From assembly GCA_030916555.1 (NCBI GenBank), contig JAUPWK010000002.1:1-16293 (forward strand): DNA of 16,293 bases, read 5' to 3'. The notes under the pieces are model-generated. The model worked only from the letters and a program-made list of their open reading frames with translations. It did not search any database and was not told where the DNA came from. A program made the translations under genes and the position numbers. Positions 6,362 through 12,947 of this stretch are shown here, one piece after another (within the stretch, counting starts at the first letter, position 1; each line of letters opens with the position of its first letter). The DNA comes from Patescibacteria group bacterium. Lineage in GTDB: Bacteria > Patescibacteriota > Patescibacteriia > UBA9934.

Positions 6362-6390
6362 AGATTAGCCAAATTTTTAGAAAAAGTCAA
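6362..6390 (-). promoter_or_regulatory. Strong sigma70-type promoter for the gene at 5188-6336
   Basis: On the minus strand TTGACT (complement of 6385-6390) and TAATCT (complement of 6362-6367) are 17 bp apart. Transcription would begin near 6355, giving a short leader that contains the AGGAGG ribosome site. The promoter is interlocked with the divergent ftsE promoter. Confidence 0.8.
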
Positions 6391-6402
6391 CCATGTTATA
6401 AT
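6374..6402 (+). promoter_or_regulatory. Extended -10 promoter of ftsEX, predicting a leaderless transcript
   Basis: TGTTATAAT at 6394-6402 is a consensus extended -10. The -35 position (6374-6379) reads TTTTTA, a poor match, which is common for extended -10 promoters. The -10 ends seven bases before the GTG start of ftsE, so transcription should begin at or next to the start codon. Its upstream half lies inside the spacer of the divergent promoter. Confidence 0.7.
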
Positions 6403-6408
6403 CCTTAC

Positions 6409-7092
6409 GTGATTACTTTCAAAAACGTTTCTAAACTCTATAAGCCAGATACAAAAGCCCTGGATGGGATTAGTTTTCATGTTCGTCCAGGTGAATTTGT
6501 ATCGATCGTTGGAACAAGCGGCTCAGGGAAGACTACCTTAGCCAAACTTTTATTTGCTGAAGAAAAGCCTACCGGCGGTAGTATTCATGTTGGCGATTGG
6601 GATATTTCAAGAATCCGTCGATCAGAAGTTCCGGCCTTGCGTCGACAGATTGGGGTAGTTTTTCAAGACTACAAGCTACTTCCAAAAAAGACTGCATATG
6701 AGAATGCGGCTTTTGCACTTGAAGTTGCGGGTGCGCCAGCCTCACGTATCAGGGAGGTCGTACCGCAAGTTTTGAAGATTGTTGGTCTGGCGGATAAGAT
6801 GCATCGTTACCCACGTCAGTTATCCGGAGGAGAGCAGCAGCGTGTTTCTATTGCACGTGCGCTTGTGCATAGACCCAAAATTATCTTGGCAGATGAGCCA
6901 ACGGGAAACTTGGATGCCATTACCTCTCGAGAGATCGTTGAATTATTGAAGCGAATCAATGATGTTGGAACTACGGTCATCCTTGTGACGCATGACCGCG
7001 ACATTGTGAATGCTATGCGGAAGCGGGTGATTACCATTCAGAACGGTAAGATTGTGTCTGATGCGGAGCACGGTAAATATCATCTCGGTTAA
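6409..7092 (+). CDS. ftsE: Cell division ATP-binding protein FtsE
   Basis: The cytoplasmic ABC ATPase of the FtsEX complex, which couples ATP hydrolysis to control of septal wall hydrolases. At 227 residues it has the normal length. Seen in order: Walker A GTSGSGKT (35-42), Q-loop VFQDYKLL (Q86), ABC signature LSGGEQQRV (138-146), Walker B IILADEPTGNLD (158-169) and the H-loop VTHD (H195). The start is GTG at 6409, giving MITFKNVSKLY, which aligns with the usual FtsE start; there is no room for a ribosome site between the -10 and this codon. The gene ends one base before the ftsX ATG. No hydrolase gene is next to the pair, so its target is not evident here. Confidence 0.96.
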   Translation: MITFKNVSKLYKPDTKALDGISFHVRPGEFVSIVGTSGSGKTTLAKLLFAEEKPTGGSIHVGDWDISRIRRSEVPALRRQIGVVFQDYKLLPKKTAYENAAFALEVAGAPASRIREVVPQVLKIVGLADKMHRYPRQLSGGEQQRVSIARALVHRPKIILADEPTGNLDAITSREIVELLKRINDVGTTVILVTHDRDIVNAMRKRVITIQNGKIVSDAEHGKYHLG

Positions 7093-7093
7093 T

Positions 7094-8008
7094 ATGCGTT
7101 CTTTGCTTAGGTTGGTAAAATTTGCGCTGCAAAGTGTATTCCGAAATTTTTGGTTATCATTTGTAACTACATCGGTACTGTTGCTGACATTACTCACGGT
7201 CAATATGCTGATCGTCCTGAATGTGTTGGCAGATTCCACCATAAAATCCATTCAAGACAAAGTTCAGGTTGAAGTTTATTTTAACGCCGGTACCAGTGAA
7301 GAAATTGAAAAGTCCGTGCATGGTTATTTACAAGCTTTGCCGCAGGTGAAAGACGTAGCCGTTATTCCTGCTACCCAGTCACTTGAAACATTTAAATCGC
7401 TGCACGCTGATGATCCTGAGGTTTTGGCGGCGCTTGATGAGGTGGGTGGGAATCCAATCGGAGATTCACTTTTGATTTCTGCGAACAATCCCGATGACTT
7501 TGAGTTTATTTTGGCTGCCTTGGATAGTAGCCCAGAATACGCACCGTACATCAAAGAGAAAAATTATGCTGATCATAAAGCGGTGATCGAACGGTTATCC
7601 GGATTTAGCGATAAGGTCCGACTTGGGGGGCTTGGTCTGGCAGGCTTCTTTGCTCTGATTTCCGTGCTCATTGTCTTTAATACTATTCGTGTCGCCATTT
7701 ACGTTCACAGAGACGAGATTGCTGTGATGAAGCTTGTAGGCGCTCCGGATTGGTTTGTGCGCGGACCATTCTTACTTGAGGCGATTTTTTACAGTGCAGC
7801 AGCCACGGCTCTTATGGGTGTGGGCGCTACGCTCATCCTTAAGTTTTTAGAGCCTCAGATTCAATCATTCTTTGCCGGAGTAGATGTGAATTTGGCGGCA
7901 TATTATTGGGAGAATTTGGCGATTATTTTTGGGGCCCAATTTTTGGCACTCTCGGCACTCAGTATGATTACAACCTTGTTTGCCATGCGGAAATATCTTA
8001 AGACCTAG
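7094..8008 (+). CDS. ftsX: Cell division permease-like protein FtsX
   Basis: The membrane partner of FtsE. The 304-residue protein has the FtsX layout: a short cytoplasmic end, TM1 at about 20-45, an extracytoplasmic domain at about 46-170 (the part that contacts hydrolases or their activators in other bacteria), then three segments near 174-200, 222-247 and 268-298. The conserved cytoplasmic turn HRDEIAVMKLVGAPDWFVRGPF follows TM2. The frame could begin at 7052, inside ftsE, but the ATG at 7094, one base after the ftsE stop, gives the canonical beginning MRSLLRLVKFALQSVFRN and is chosen. It is translationally coupled to ftsE. Confidence 0.94.
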   Translation: MRSLLRLVKFALQSVFRNFWLSFVTTSVLLLTLLTVNMLIVLNVLADSTIKSIQDKVQVEVYFNAGTSEEIEKSVHGYLQALPQVKDVAVIPATQSLETFKSLHADDPEVLAALDEVGGNPIGDSLLISANNPDDFEFILAALDSSPEYAPYIKEKNYADHKAVIERLSGFSDKVRLGGLGLAGFFALISVLIVFNTIRVAIYVHRDEIAVMKLVGAPDWFVRGPFLLEAIFYSAAATALMGVGATLILKFLEPQIQSFFAGVDVNLAAYYWENLAIIFGAQFLALSALSMITTLFAMRKYLKT

Positions 8009-8009
8009 G

Positions 8010-8038
8010 TTGACGGTTAGCGTGTTACCGTTCACAGT
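8010..8038 (+). promoter_or_regulatory. Possible promoter for the RNA methyltransferase/tgt pair
   Basis: TTGACG (8010-8015) is a good -35, two bases after the ftsX stop, and is part of a 13-base word that recurs exactly at the rplU promoter. The -10 position (CACAGT at 17 bp) is poor, so this may instead be a shared protein-binding word. ACGGTTA recurs at 8061-8067 in the same 72-base gap. Confidence 0.3.
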
Positions 8039-8080
8039 AGCCCACATCTGAATGAATCTAACGGTTAAGAGTGGACACCT

Positions 8081-8758
8081 ATGCTTAGTAAGTCACAGCA
8101 GCGTTTGCTCCTCGCACTCCAGAAACGTAAAGAACGCGAAGAGCGTAAGATGTTTATTATTGAAGGTGAGAAATTTGTTCGTGACGCTGGGTCATTGGTG
8201 GAATTTACCTTTACAGATCGAGACACCACCATTTATCGTGAAGTTATTTCAACTGACGCTCCTCAGGGAAAGGCTGCTGTAGCTCGGGTGCCGGAGTGGA
8301 CTATGAAAGATATTACTTCAAAACCAACGATTGTGGTTTTGGACGGCATTCAGGATCCCGGTAACGTGGGAACCGTGCTGCGCGCGTGTCTGGGTTTCAA
8401 TGCCTCACTTCTTTTGGTTGAATCAGCTGAGGTCACTAACCCAAAAACGGTTCGTGCGAGCGCTAGTGCTATTCTCCGAGTACCATGGATGACCGTCTCA
8501 AGAGAGGAAGCACCCGAGATTTTGACAGGTTTAGAGCGACCAATTTTCCGACTCGAACTCAAGAAGACGGCAGTAACACCCATGGAGATCTCCCCGAAGG
8601 ATCGGATTATTATTGCGGGAAATGAAGGCAAGGGAATTAAGTTACCTTTGAACGGAACGTCAGTTGCTATTCCGCATAATCCTGCTCTTGAATCGTTAAA
8701 TGTCGCCATGGCAACGAGTATTGTGCTCTACGAGCTATGTCGAACTTCGAAATTGTAA
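8081..8758 (+). CDS. SpoU/TrmH-family RNA 2'-O-ribose methyltransferase
   Basis: A SPOUT-class enzyme that methylates the ribose 2'-OH of tRNA or rRNA using S-adenosylmethionine. A small N-terminal substrate-binding region (about 1-75, KRKEREERKMFIIEGEKFVR) precedes the catalytic knot domain. Motif 1 is LDGIQDPGNVGTVLRAC (88-104, with N95 and R101), motif 2 IIAGNEGKGI (177-186) and motif 3 IPHNPALESLNVAMATSIVLYE (197-218). All three are intact, so it should be active. The target nucleotide cannot be told from sequence. It is 225 residues, slightly short for the family because the N-terminal domain is reduced. Its last 22 bases overlap the tgt-like gene, so the two are co-expressed. Confidence 0.92.
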   Translation: MLSKSQQRLLLALQKRKEREERKMFIIEGEKFVRDAGSLVEFTFTDRDTTIYREVISTDAPQGKAAVARVPEWTMKDITSKPTIVVLDGIQDPGNVGTVLRACLGFNASLLLVESAEVTNPKTVRASASAILRVPWMTVSREEAPEILTGLERPIFRLELKKTAVTPMEISPKDRIIIAGNEGKGIKLPLNGTSVAIPHNPALESLNVAMATSIVLYELCRTSKL

Positions 8759-9873
8759 AAACGAATGGAGCCGTTCGTCAGGCGGTGCTCAGCACACAAA
8801 GCGGCGCTATTCAGACGCCGGTCTTCATGCCAATTGCGACTGCGGGATCAATTAAGACGATGACCGCGGAAGAGGTGAAGGCGGTGGGCGCACAGATCAT
8901 TCTTGGGAATACGTACCATCTTTTGTTGCGTCCAGGGCCAGAATTACTTCAAGAAGTTGGCGGAATCAAAAAGCTCATGCGTTGGGAGGGTCCCATGCTT
9001 ACCGATAGCGGTGGTTATCAGGTATTTAGTTTATCGAAAATCAATAAAACTGACGAAGACGGGGTGACATTTCAATCGCACATTGATGGCCGGAGTATTC
9101 GGATTACGCCTGAGAGTTCGCTGGCGGTCCAACATGCTATTGGGTCTGATATTCGCATGCAATTTGATGATGTAGCAGCTGGAGTCTCTACCCGTGAGCG
9201 TTATGAAGACGCAATGCTGAGATCTTTGCGTTGGGCTGAGCGTTCAAAAACTGCACATAGAAATTTGCAAACAGAGTCGCAACTTTTTGGAATTATTCAG
9301 GGCGGAACACATGAGGATTTACGCGATCAATCCCTGGATGGACTGATAAAGATTGGGTTTGATGGCTATGCGATTGGCGGTTTGTCCGTAGGTGAGTCGC
9401 GCATGGATACGTTCCGAATTGCAAAGCATATCGCAGAGCGCATGCCGGCAGATCGTCCGCGGTATTTTATGGGCGGCGGCATGCCGGAGGAGATTGTGTA
9501 TTACGTGTCCGTGGGGATTGATATGTTTGATTGTGTGCTTCCAACCCGGAATGCTCGTCATGGGCAGCTGTTCACGTGGGCGGGGGACCCAGCTACGTGT
9601 GTTCGTGAAGCGTTGACGCGGGCCCAGGAAGGAGCGGCTGACACGCGGATCGCGGAAGCGCTCTACAGGAAAATTCAGATTACGAATGAAGGCTTTACTG
9701 CCGATCTATCACCGATTGATCCGTGGAACGATACGCCTACCTCACAGTTGTATACGAAGGCTTATTTGCGCCATTTATTTAAGGCGAGTGAATACCTTGC
9801 GCTTCGACTTGCAACTCTGCAGAATGTGCGCTTTTACATTCGGATGATGGAAGAATTACGTCGATTGGTTTAG
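8737..9873 (+). CDS. tgt: tRNA-guanine transglycosylase (Tgt-like) without the canonical zinc ligands
   Basis: A TIM-barrel enzyme of the Tgt family, which exchanges guanine at wobble position 34 of GUN-anticodon tRNAs for a queuosine precursor. The barrel motifs are present: LGNTYHLLLRPG (56-67), TDSGGYQVFSL with catalytic-type D90, GIIQGG (185-190), GGLSVGE (214-220) and GIDMFDCVLPTRNARHG with the nucleophile candidate D265. The C-terminal zinc site normally reads CDCYTC; here the corresponding segment PIDPWNDTPTSQLYTKAYLRHL has Asn, Thr and Ser in place of the three Cys, with only the His (H346) kept. An insertion of roughly 30 residues (about 281-315) precedes it. The start overlaps the end of the methyltransferase gene by 22 bases. 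The family is sure; substrate and activity are not. Confidence 0.9.
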   Translation: MSNFEIVKTNGAVRQAVLSTQSGAIQTPVFMPIATAGSIKTMTAEEVKAVGAQIILGNTYHLLLRPGPELLQEVGGIKKLMRWEGPMLTDSGGYQVFSLSKINKTDEDGVTFQSHIDGRSIRITPESSLAVQHAIGSDIRMQFDDVAAGVSTRERYEDAMLRSLRWAERSKTAHRNLQTESQLFGIIQGGTHEDLRDQSLDGLIKIGFDGYAIGGLSVGESRMDTFRIAKHIAERMPADRPRYFMGGGMPEEIVYYVSVGIDMFDCVLPTRNARHGQLFTWAGDPATCVREALTRAQEGAADTRIAEALYRKIQITNEGFTADLSPIDPWNDTPTSQLYTKAYLRHLFKASEYLALRLATLQNVRFYIRMMEELRRLV

Positions 9874-9874
9874 C

Positions 9875-9883
9875 TGATATACT
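9875..9883 (+). promoter_or_regulatory. Extended -10 element before the small membrane protein gene
   Basis: TGATATACT at 9875-9883 matches an extended -10. The -35 position is weak (ATTACG at 9855-9860). The next start codon is at 9892, so the transcript would have no leader or only a base or two. It begins inside the final bases after tgt. Confidence 0.5.
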
Positions 9884-9891
9884 GTGCGTGT

Positions 9892-10254
9892 ATGCAGCTG
9901 GAGGTACTTCGAGATGTAGCCGCAGATATTCTTTTGTTTCCAGTCTGGTGGTATTCACGCGGGCTGCTTTTCGTTTGGCGCTGGTCTTGGCAAATGCTTT
10001 CTGACTATGCAGAATATTTTGCGCTGCGTATTTGGATTCAAAACCTTTTTGTCCCCATGTTTGGTCAGTACGACTGGCAGAGTAGGCTGATCAGTATCGC
10101 GATGCGCACTGTGCAGATCGTTGGTCGTTCCGTGTTTTTGTTAGGTATTCTTTGCGGACTCCTTATTCTAAACGCGATGTACCTCATCTTGCCGATTTGT
10201 AGCATGCTGTTCGCACTTTATCATTTGCTTGGCAGCTTACTCTATGTCGCCTGA
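9892..10254 (+). CDS. Small membrane protein of unknown function, 120 aa
   Basis: I do not recognise a family. The N-terminal part is rich in Trp and other aromatics (FPVWWYSRGLLFVWRWSW, about 17-34) and could lie in or along the membrane. A long hydrophobic stretch at about 78-117 is enough for one or two transmembrane helices. It has no catalytic-looking motif. The end overlaps the Clp-like gene by 11 bases (its TGA is at 10252-10254, the Clp ATG at 10244), so the two are translationally coupled. Since the Clp-like protein is itself membrane-anchored, the small protein may be its membrane partner; that is inference from coupling only. Confidence 0.75.
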   Translation: MQLEVLRDVAADILLFPVWWYSRGLLFVWRWSWQMLSDYAEYFALRIWIQNLFVPMFGQYDWQSRLISIAMRTVQIVGRSVFLLGILCGLLILNAMYLILPICSMLFALYHLLGSLLYVA

Positions 10255-12907
10255 CGTAACTGACATGCTTCTTGATCAGTCTCGAGGGACGTCTTCACAG
10301 GGTGTTCCAGGTGTTTTGGTTGATGGGAGTTTTTGGCATTGGAAAAAAATTGTTACGCAACTTGAGATTGATAGGGAGCGGTCATTGGCTGCGGCTAGAC
10401 AGTGGGAAAAATACGGTGCGATACTCATCAGTTTACTTTGTCTAAGTGCGTTTACATTCGGTGTGGTTTCCGCGCAAGGTGAGGGTATTACAACATCTGA
10501 ATTTTGGCTTACTCCACACTGGACTACAGCCGCATTCTTTCTTGCCAGTACCGCGGGATTCTTTGGAGTGTACCGCAGTTTAGCGGATCGGAAATCAGGC
10601 GCTTCATTGCGTGAGATTGGTCTAGAGACACAGCCGGAATTTACGGAAATACCATCCTTGGCGGCCGTAGAGCGGCGGTTCGATATCGCTACCGTTTGCA
10701 CAACTGATGCGCTTTTTGCTGCAGAAGAGAGTTTTCGTTTAGCTCAAAAATCCGGGCACGCTGAGGTTAGCGCCCTGCACTTGTTTACCGGAATGCTGGC
10801 CACGACGCCGGCCCAAGTCTTATTGGCACGCTTGGGTGTTTCATTTGAAGGGATTAAAGACCCATTACGTCGACGTTTGAGCACTGCTTCTGTTGGAGCT
10901 ACGGTCTTTGGACGGGCTGCCGAGGTGGTTATGGCTCAGGCTTTTTTGCAGGCAAAAAATACTCATCGACAGGCCGTAAGTGCGCTTGAGATTTTTGCTT
11001 GCTGTTTTGCCGCAGAGCCATTTTTAGCTGAGGTATTTGCCGCCCAAGGGATTACTCCGGAAGAACTTGAAAATGCCTTAGCGTGGATGCGTATCAATGA
11101 CGATTTACGCGAGCGGTACGATGCGTTTCGAAAGGCGGCAAGTTTCAAGCCTACGAGCAATATGAATCGTTCCATGACGGCAGTGGCAACACCGTTTTTG
11201 GATTCAGTTTCAGAAGACCTGACGCGTGCTGCAGTGTACGGACAGACCGGATTGCTTGTTGGGAGAGATCAGGAGATGGCGAATATTTTACGGGCTATTG
11301 AGGGTGGAGATCAGAGCGTTGTGCTGGTTGGACAGTCTGGAGTCGGAAAGCAGGCTTTAATTGAGGGCCTGGCTGATCTCATGGTTGAGGAAAAGGTCCC
11401 AAAGGTTTTGCAGGATAAGCGCCTCATGAAGATTTCTGTTCCGCAGATTGTAAGTGCGCAGGGCGGTACGGGAGCTGATGAGCGTTTCTTATATGCTTTG
11501 CAGCAAGTTGCACATGCAGGCAACGTTATTTTAGTGATTGAAAATCTGCACGAGCTTGTGGGTGAGGGTACGGGTATTGATTTGGCTTCGATTTTGGCAA
11601 GTGAACTTGGTAAAGGTTATACCTTTGTGATCGCAACCACGACCCCACAGGCATATGCGGAAATTGTTGAGCGCAGTGTTGTGGCGCCCCGGTTTCAAAA
11701 GATCGTCATTGATGAGCCGGATCGAAGTGCTGCCATTCAAATTCTTGAGTCTAAAGTTGGTAGTTTAGAGGCAAAATATCAAGTTATTTTTACATATGCG
11801 GCAGTGGCGGCTGCGGTTGATCTAACCACGCGCTACATGCACGATGGTGCTTTGCCGGAAAAGGCGATTGAGATCATGAAAGAGGTGGCATTGGTGGTAA
11901 GTAAGCGCGGGCAGCGGCCGGGGTGGGTGCGCAAGGAAGACGTGGCTGCATTGATTGGCGAACGCACGCGCATTCCTGTCACCGAGGTCTCGCAAGGAGA
12001 AGGTGAAAAACTCTTGCATTTGGAAGAACGAGTCCACGAACGCGTAATTGGTCAGGAGCCGGCGGTGAAGGCGGTGGCCTCAGCTTTGCGAAGAGCGAGA
12101 ACAGAGTTGCGTAGTGGTAAGAGACCGATTGCTAACTTTTTATTTTTGGGACCAACAGGTGTGGGAAAGACGGAGCTTGCTAAGGCTACTGCTGAAGTGT
12201 ATTTCGGAAATGAACAGGCCATGGCGCGTTTTGATATGTCTGAGTATCAGGACGCGAGTTCTGTGAATCGTCTTATTGGTGGTAATGGTCAGGCGGGACT
12301 TATGACAGAGGCAGTGCGAAAAAATCCGTTTTGTTTGCTATTACTTGATGAGCTTGAAAAAGCCCACGCTGATATTTTGAACCTCTTCCTGCAAGTTATG
12401 GATGACGGCAGGCTTACGGATGGTTTGGGCAGGACGGTTGATTTTACGAACGTGATTTTGATTGCGACTTCAAATGCTGGGACGCAATTTATTCAGGATC
12501 AGGTAGCTGTAGGTGCTGAGCTTAGCGCCATCAAGAACGGACTCATGGAAGTTGAGCTGCGTACTACGTATCGACCGGAGTTTTTAAATCGGTTTGATGA
12601 CGTGATCGTGTTCGCTCCACTGACTCGCGAAGATGTGGTAGCAATTGCGTATTTGTCCATTGCGAAAGTTATTGAGCGATTGAAGGAGAAGGGGATTGTG
12701 TTTACGGTTACTGACGCCGCTATTCATGAGCTTGCGGAACAGGGATATGATGCCAAGTTCGGTGCTCGACCGTTGCGTCGCGTGATTCAGGAGAAGGTAG
12801 AGAATCCATTGGCTGATTACTTGTTAAAAGGAGCTGTTGGTAGACGTGATACGCTTATTTTCGATCTGGGCGGTGTGATTACGCTTAAGAAAGCAGAGGA
12901 GTTGTAG
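10244..12907 (+). CDS. Membrane-anchored Clp-like (ClpC-type) AAA+ ATPase with degenerate motifs
   Basis: An 887-residue two-AAA protein of the ClpA/ClpC/ClpB class, but with two hydrophobic segments (about 57-77 and 92-110) ahead of the Clp_N repeats (about 152-210 and 222-285), so it is probably tethered to the membrane with the ATPase in the cytoplasm. Domain 1 has a weak P-loop (GQSGVGKQ, 363-370) and VILVIENLHELVG (428-440) where IDE is expected, so it likely does not hydrolyse ATP. Domain 2 is intact: GPTGVGKT (636-643), LLLLDELEKAH (698-708), sensor N744, R783 and GARPLRR (840-846). Both aromatic pore loops are absent and I see no middle coiled-coil and no clear ClpP-docking LGF/IGF loop. 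An upstream TTG at 10229 is possible but ATG 10244 is preferred. It overlaps the small membrane protein gene. Confidence 0.9.
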   Translation: MSPDVTDMLLDQSRGTSSQGVPGVLVDGSFWHWKKIVTQLEIDRERSLAAARQWEKYGAILISLLCLSAFTFGVVSAQGEGITTSEFWLTPHWTTAAFFLASTAGFFGVYRSLADRKSGASLREIGLETQPEFTEIPSLAAVERRFDIATVCTTDALFAAEESFRLAQKSGHAEVSALHLFTGMLATTPAQVLLARLGVSFEGIKDPLRRRLSTASVGATVFGRAAEVVMAQAFLQAKNTHRQAVSALEIFACCFAAEPFLAEVFAAQGITPEELENALAWMRINDDLRERYDAFRKAASFKPTSNMNRSMTAVATPFLDSVSEDLTRAAVYGQTGLLVGRDQEMANILRAIEGGDQSVVLVGQSGVGKQALIEGLADLMVEEKVPKVLQDKRLMKISVPQIVSAQGGTGADERFLYALQQVAHAGNVILVIENLHELVGEGTGIDLASILASELGKGYTFVIATTTPQAYAEIVERSVVAPRFQKIVIDEPDRSAAIQILESKVGSLEAKYQVIFTYAAVAAAVDLTTRYMHDGALPEKAIEIMKEVALVVSKRGQRPGWVRKEDVAALIGERTRIPVTEVSQGEGEKLLHLEERVHERVIGQEPAVKAVASALRRARTELRSGKRPIANFLFLGPTGVGKTELAKATAEVYFGNEQAMARFDMSEYQDASSVNRLIGGNGQAGLMTEAVRKNPFCLLLLDELEKAHADILNLFLQVMDDGRLTDGLGRTVDFTNVILIATSNAGTQFIQDQVAVGAELSAIKNGLMEVELRTTYRPEFLNRFDDVIVFAPLTREDVVAIAYLSIAKVIERLKEKGIVFTVTDAAIHELAEQGYDAKFGARPLRRVIQEKVENPLADYLLKGAVGRRDTLIFDLGGVITLKKAEEL

Positions 12908-12930
12908 TCTTTACTCTTTCCACGTTCCTC

Positions 12931-12936
12931 TATACC
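12931..12936 (+). promoter_or_regulatory. Weak candidate -10 before the WecA/MraY-family gene
   Basis: TATACC lies 11 bases before the ATG at 12948, in the 40-base gap after the Clp-like gene. No convincing -35 precedes it. It is a possible near-leaderless start, or chance. Confidence 0.25.
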
Positions 12937-12947
12937 CTTCAGCCACT

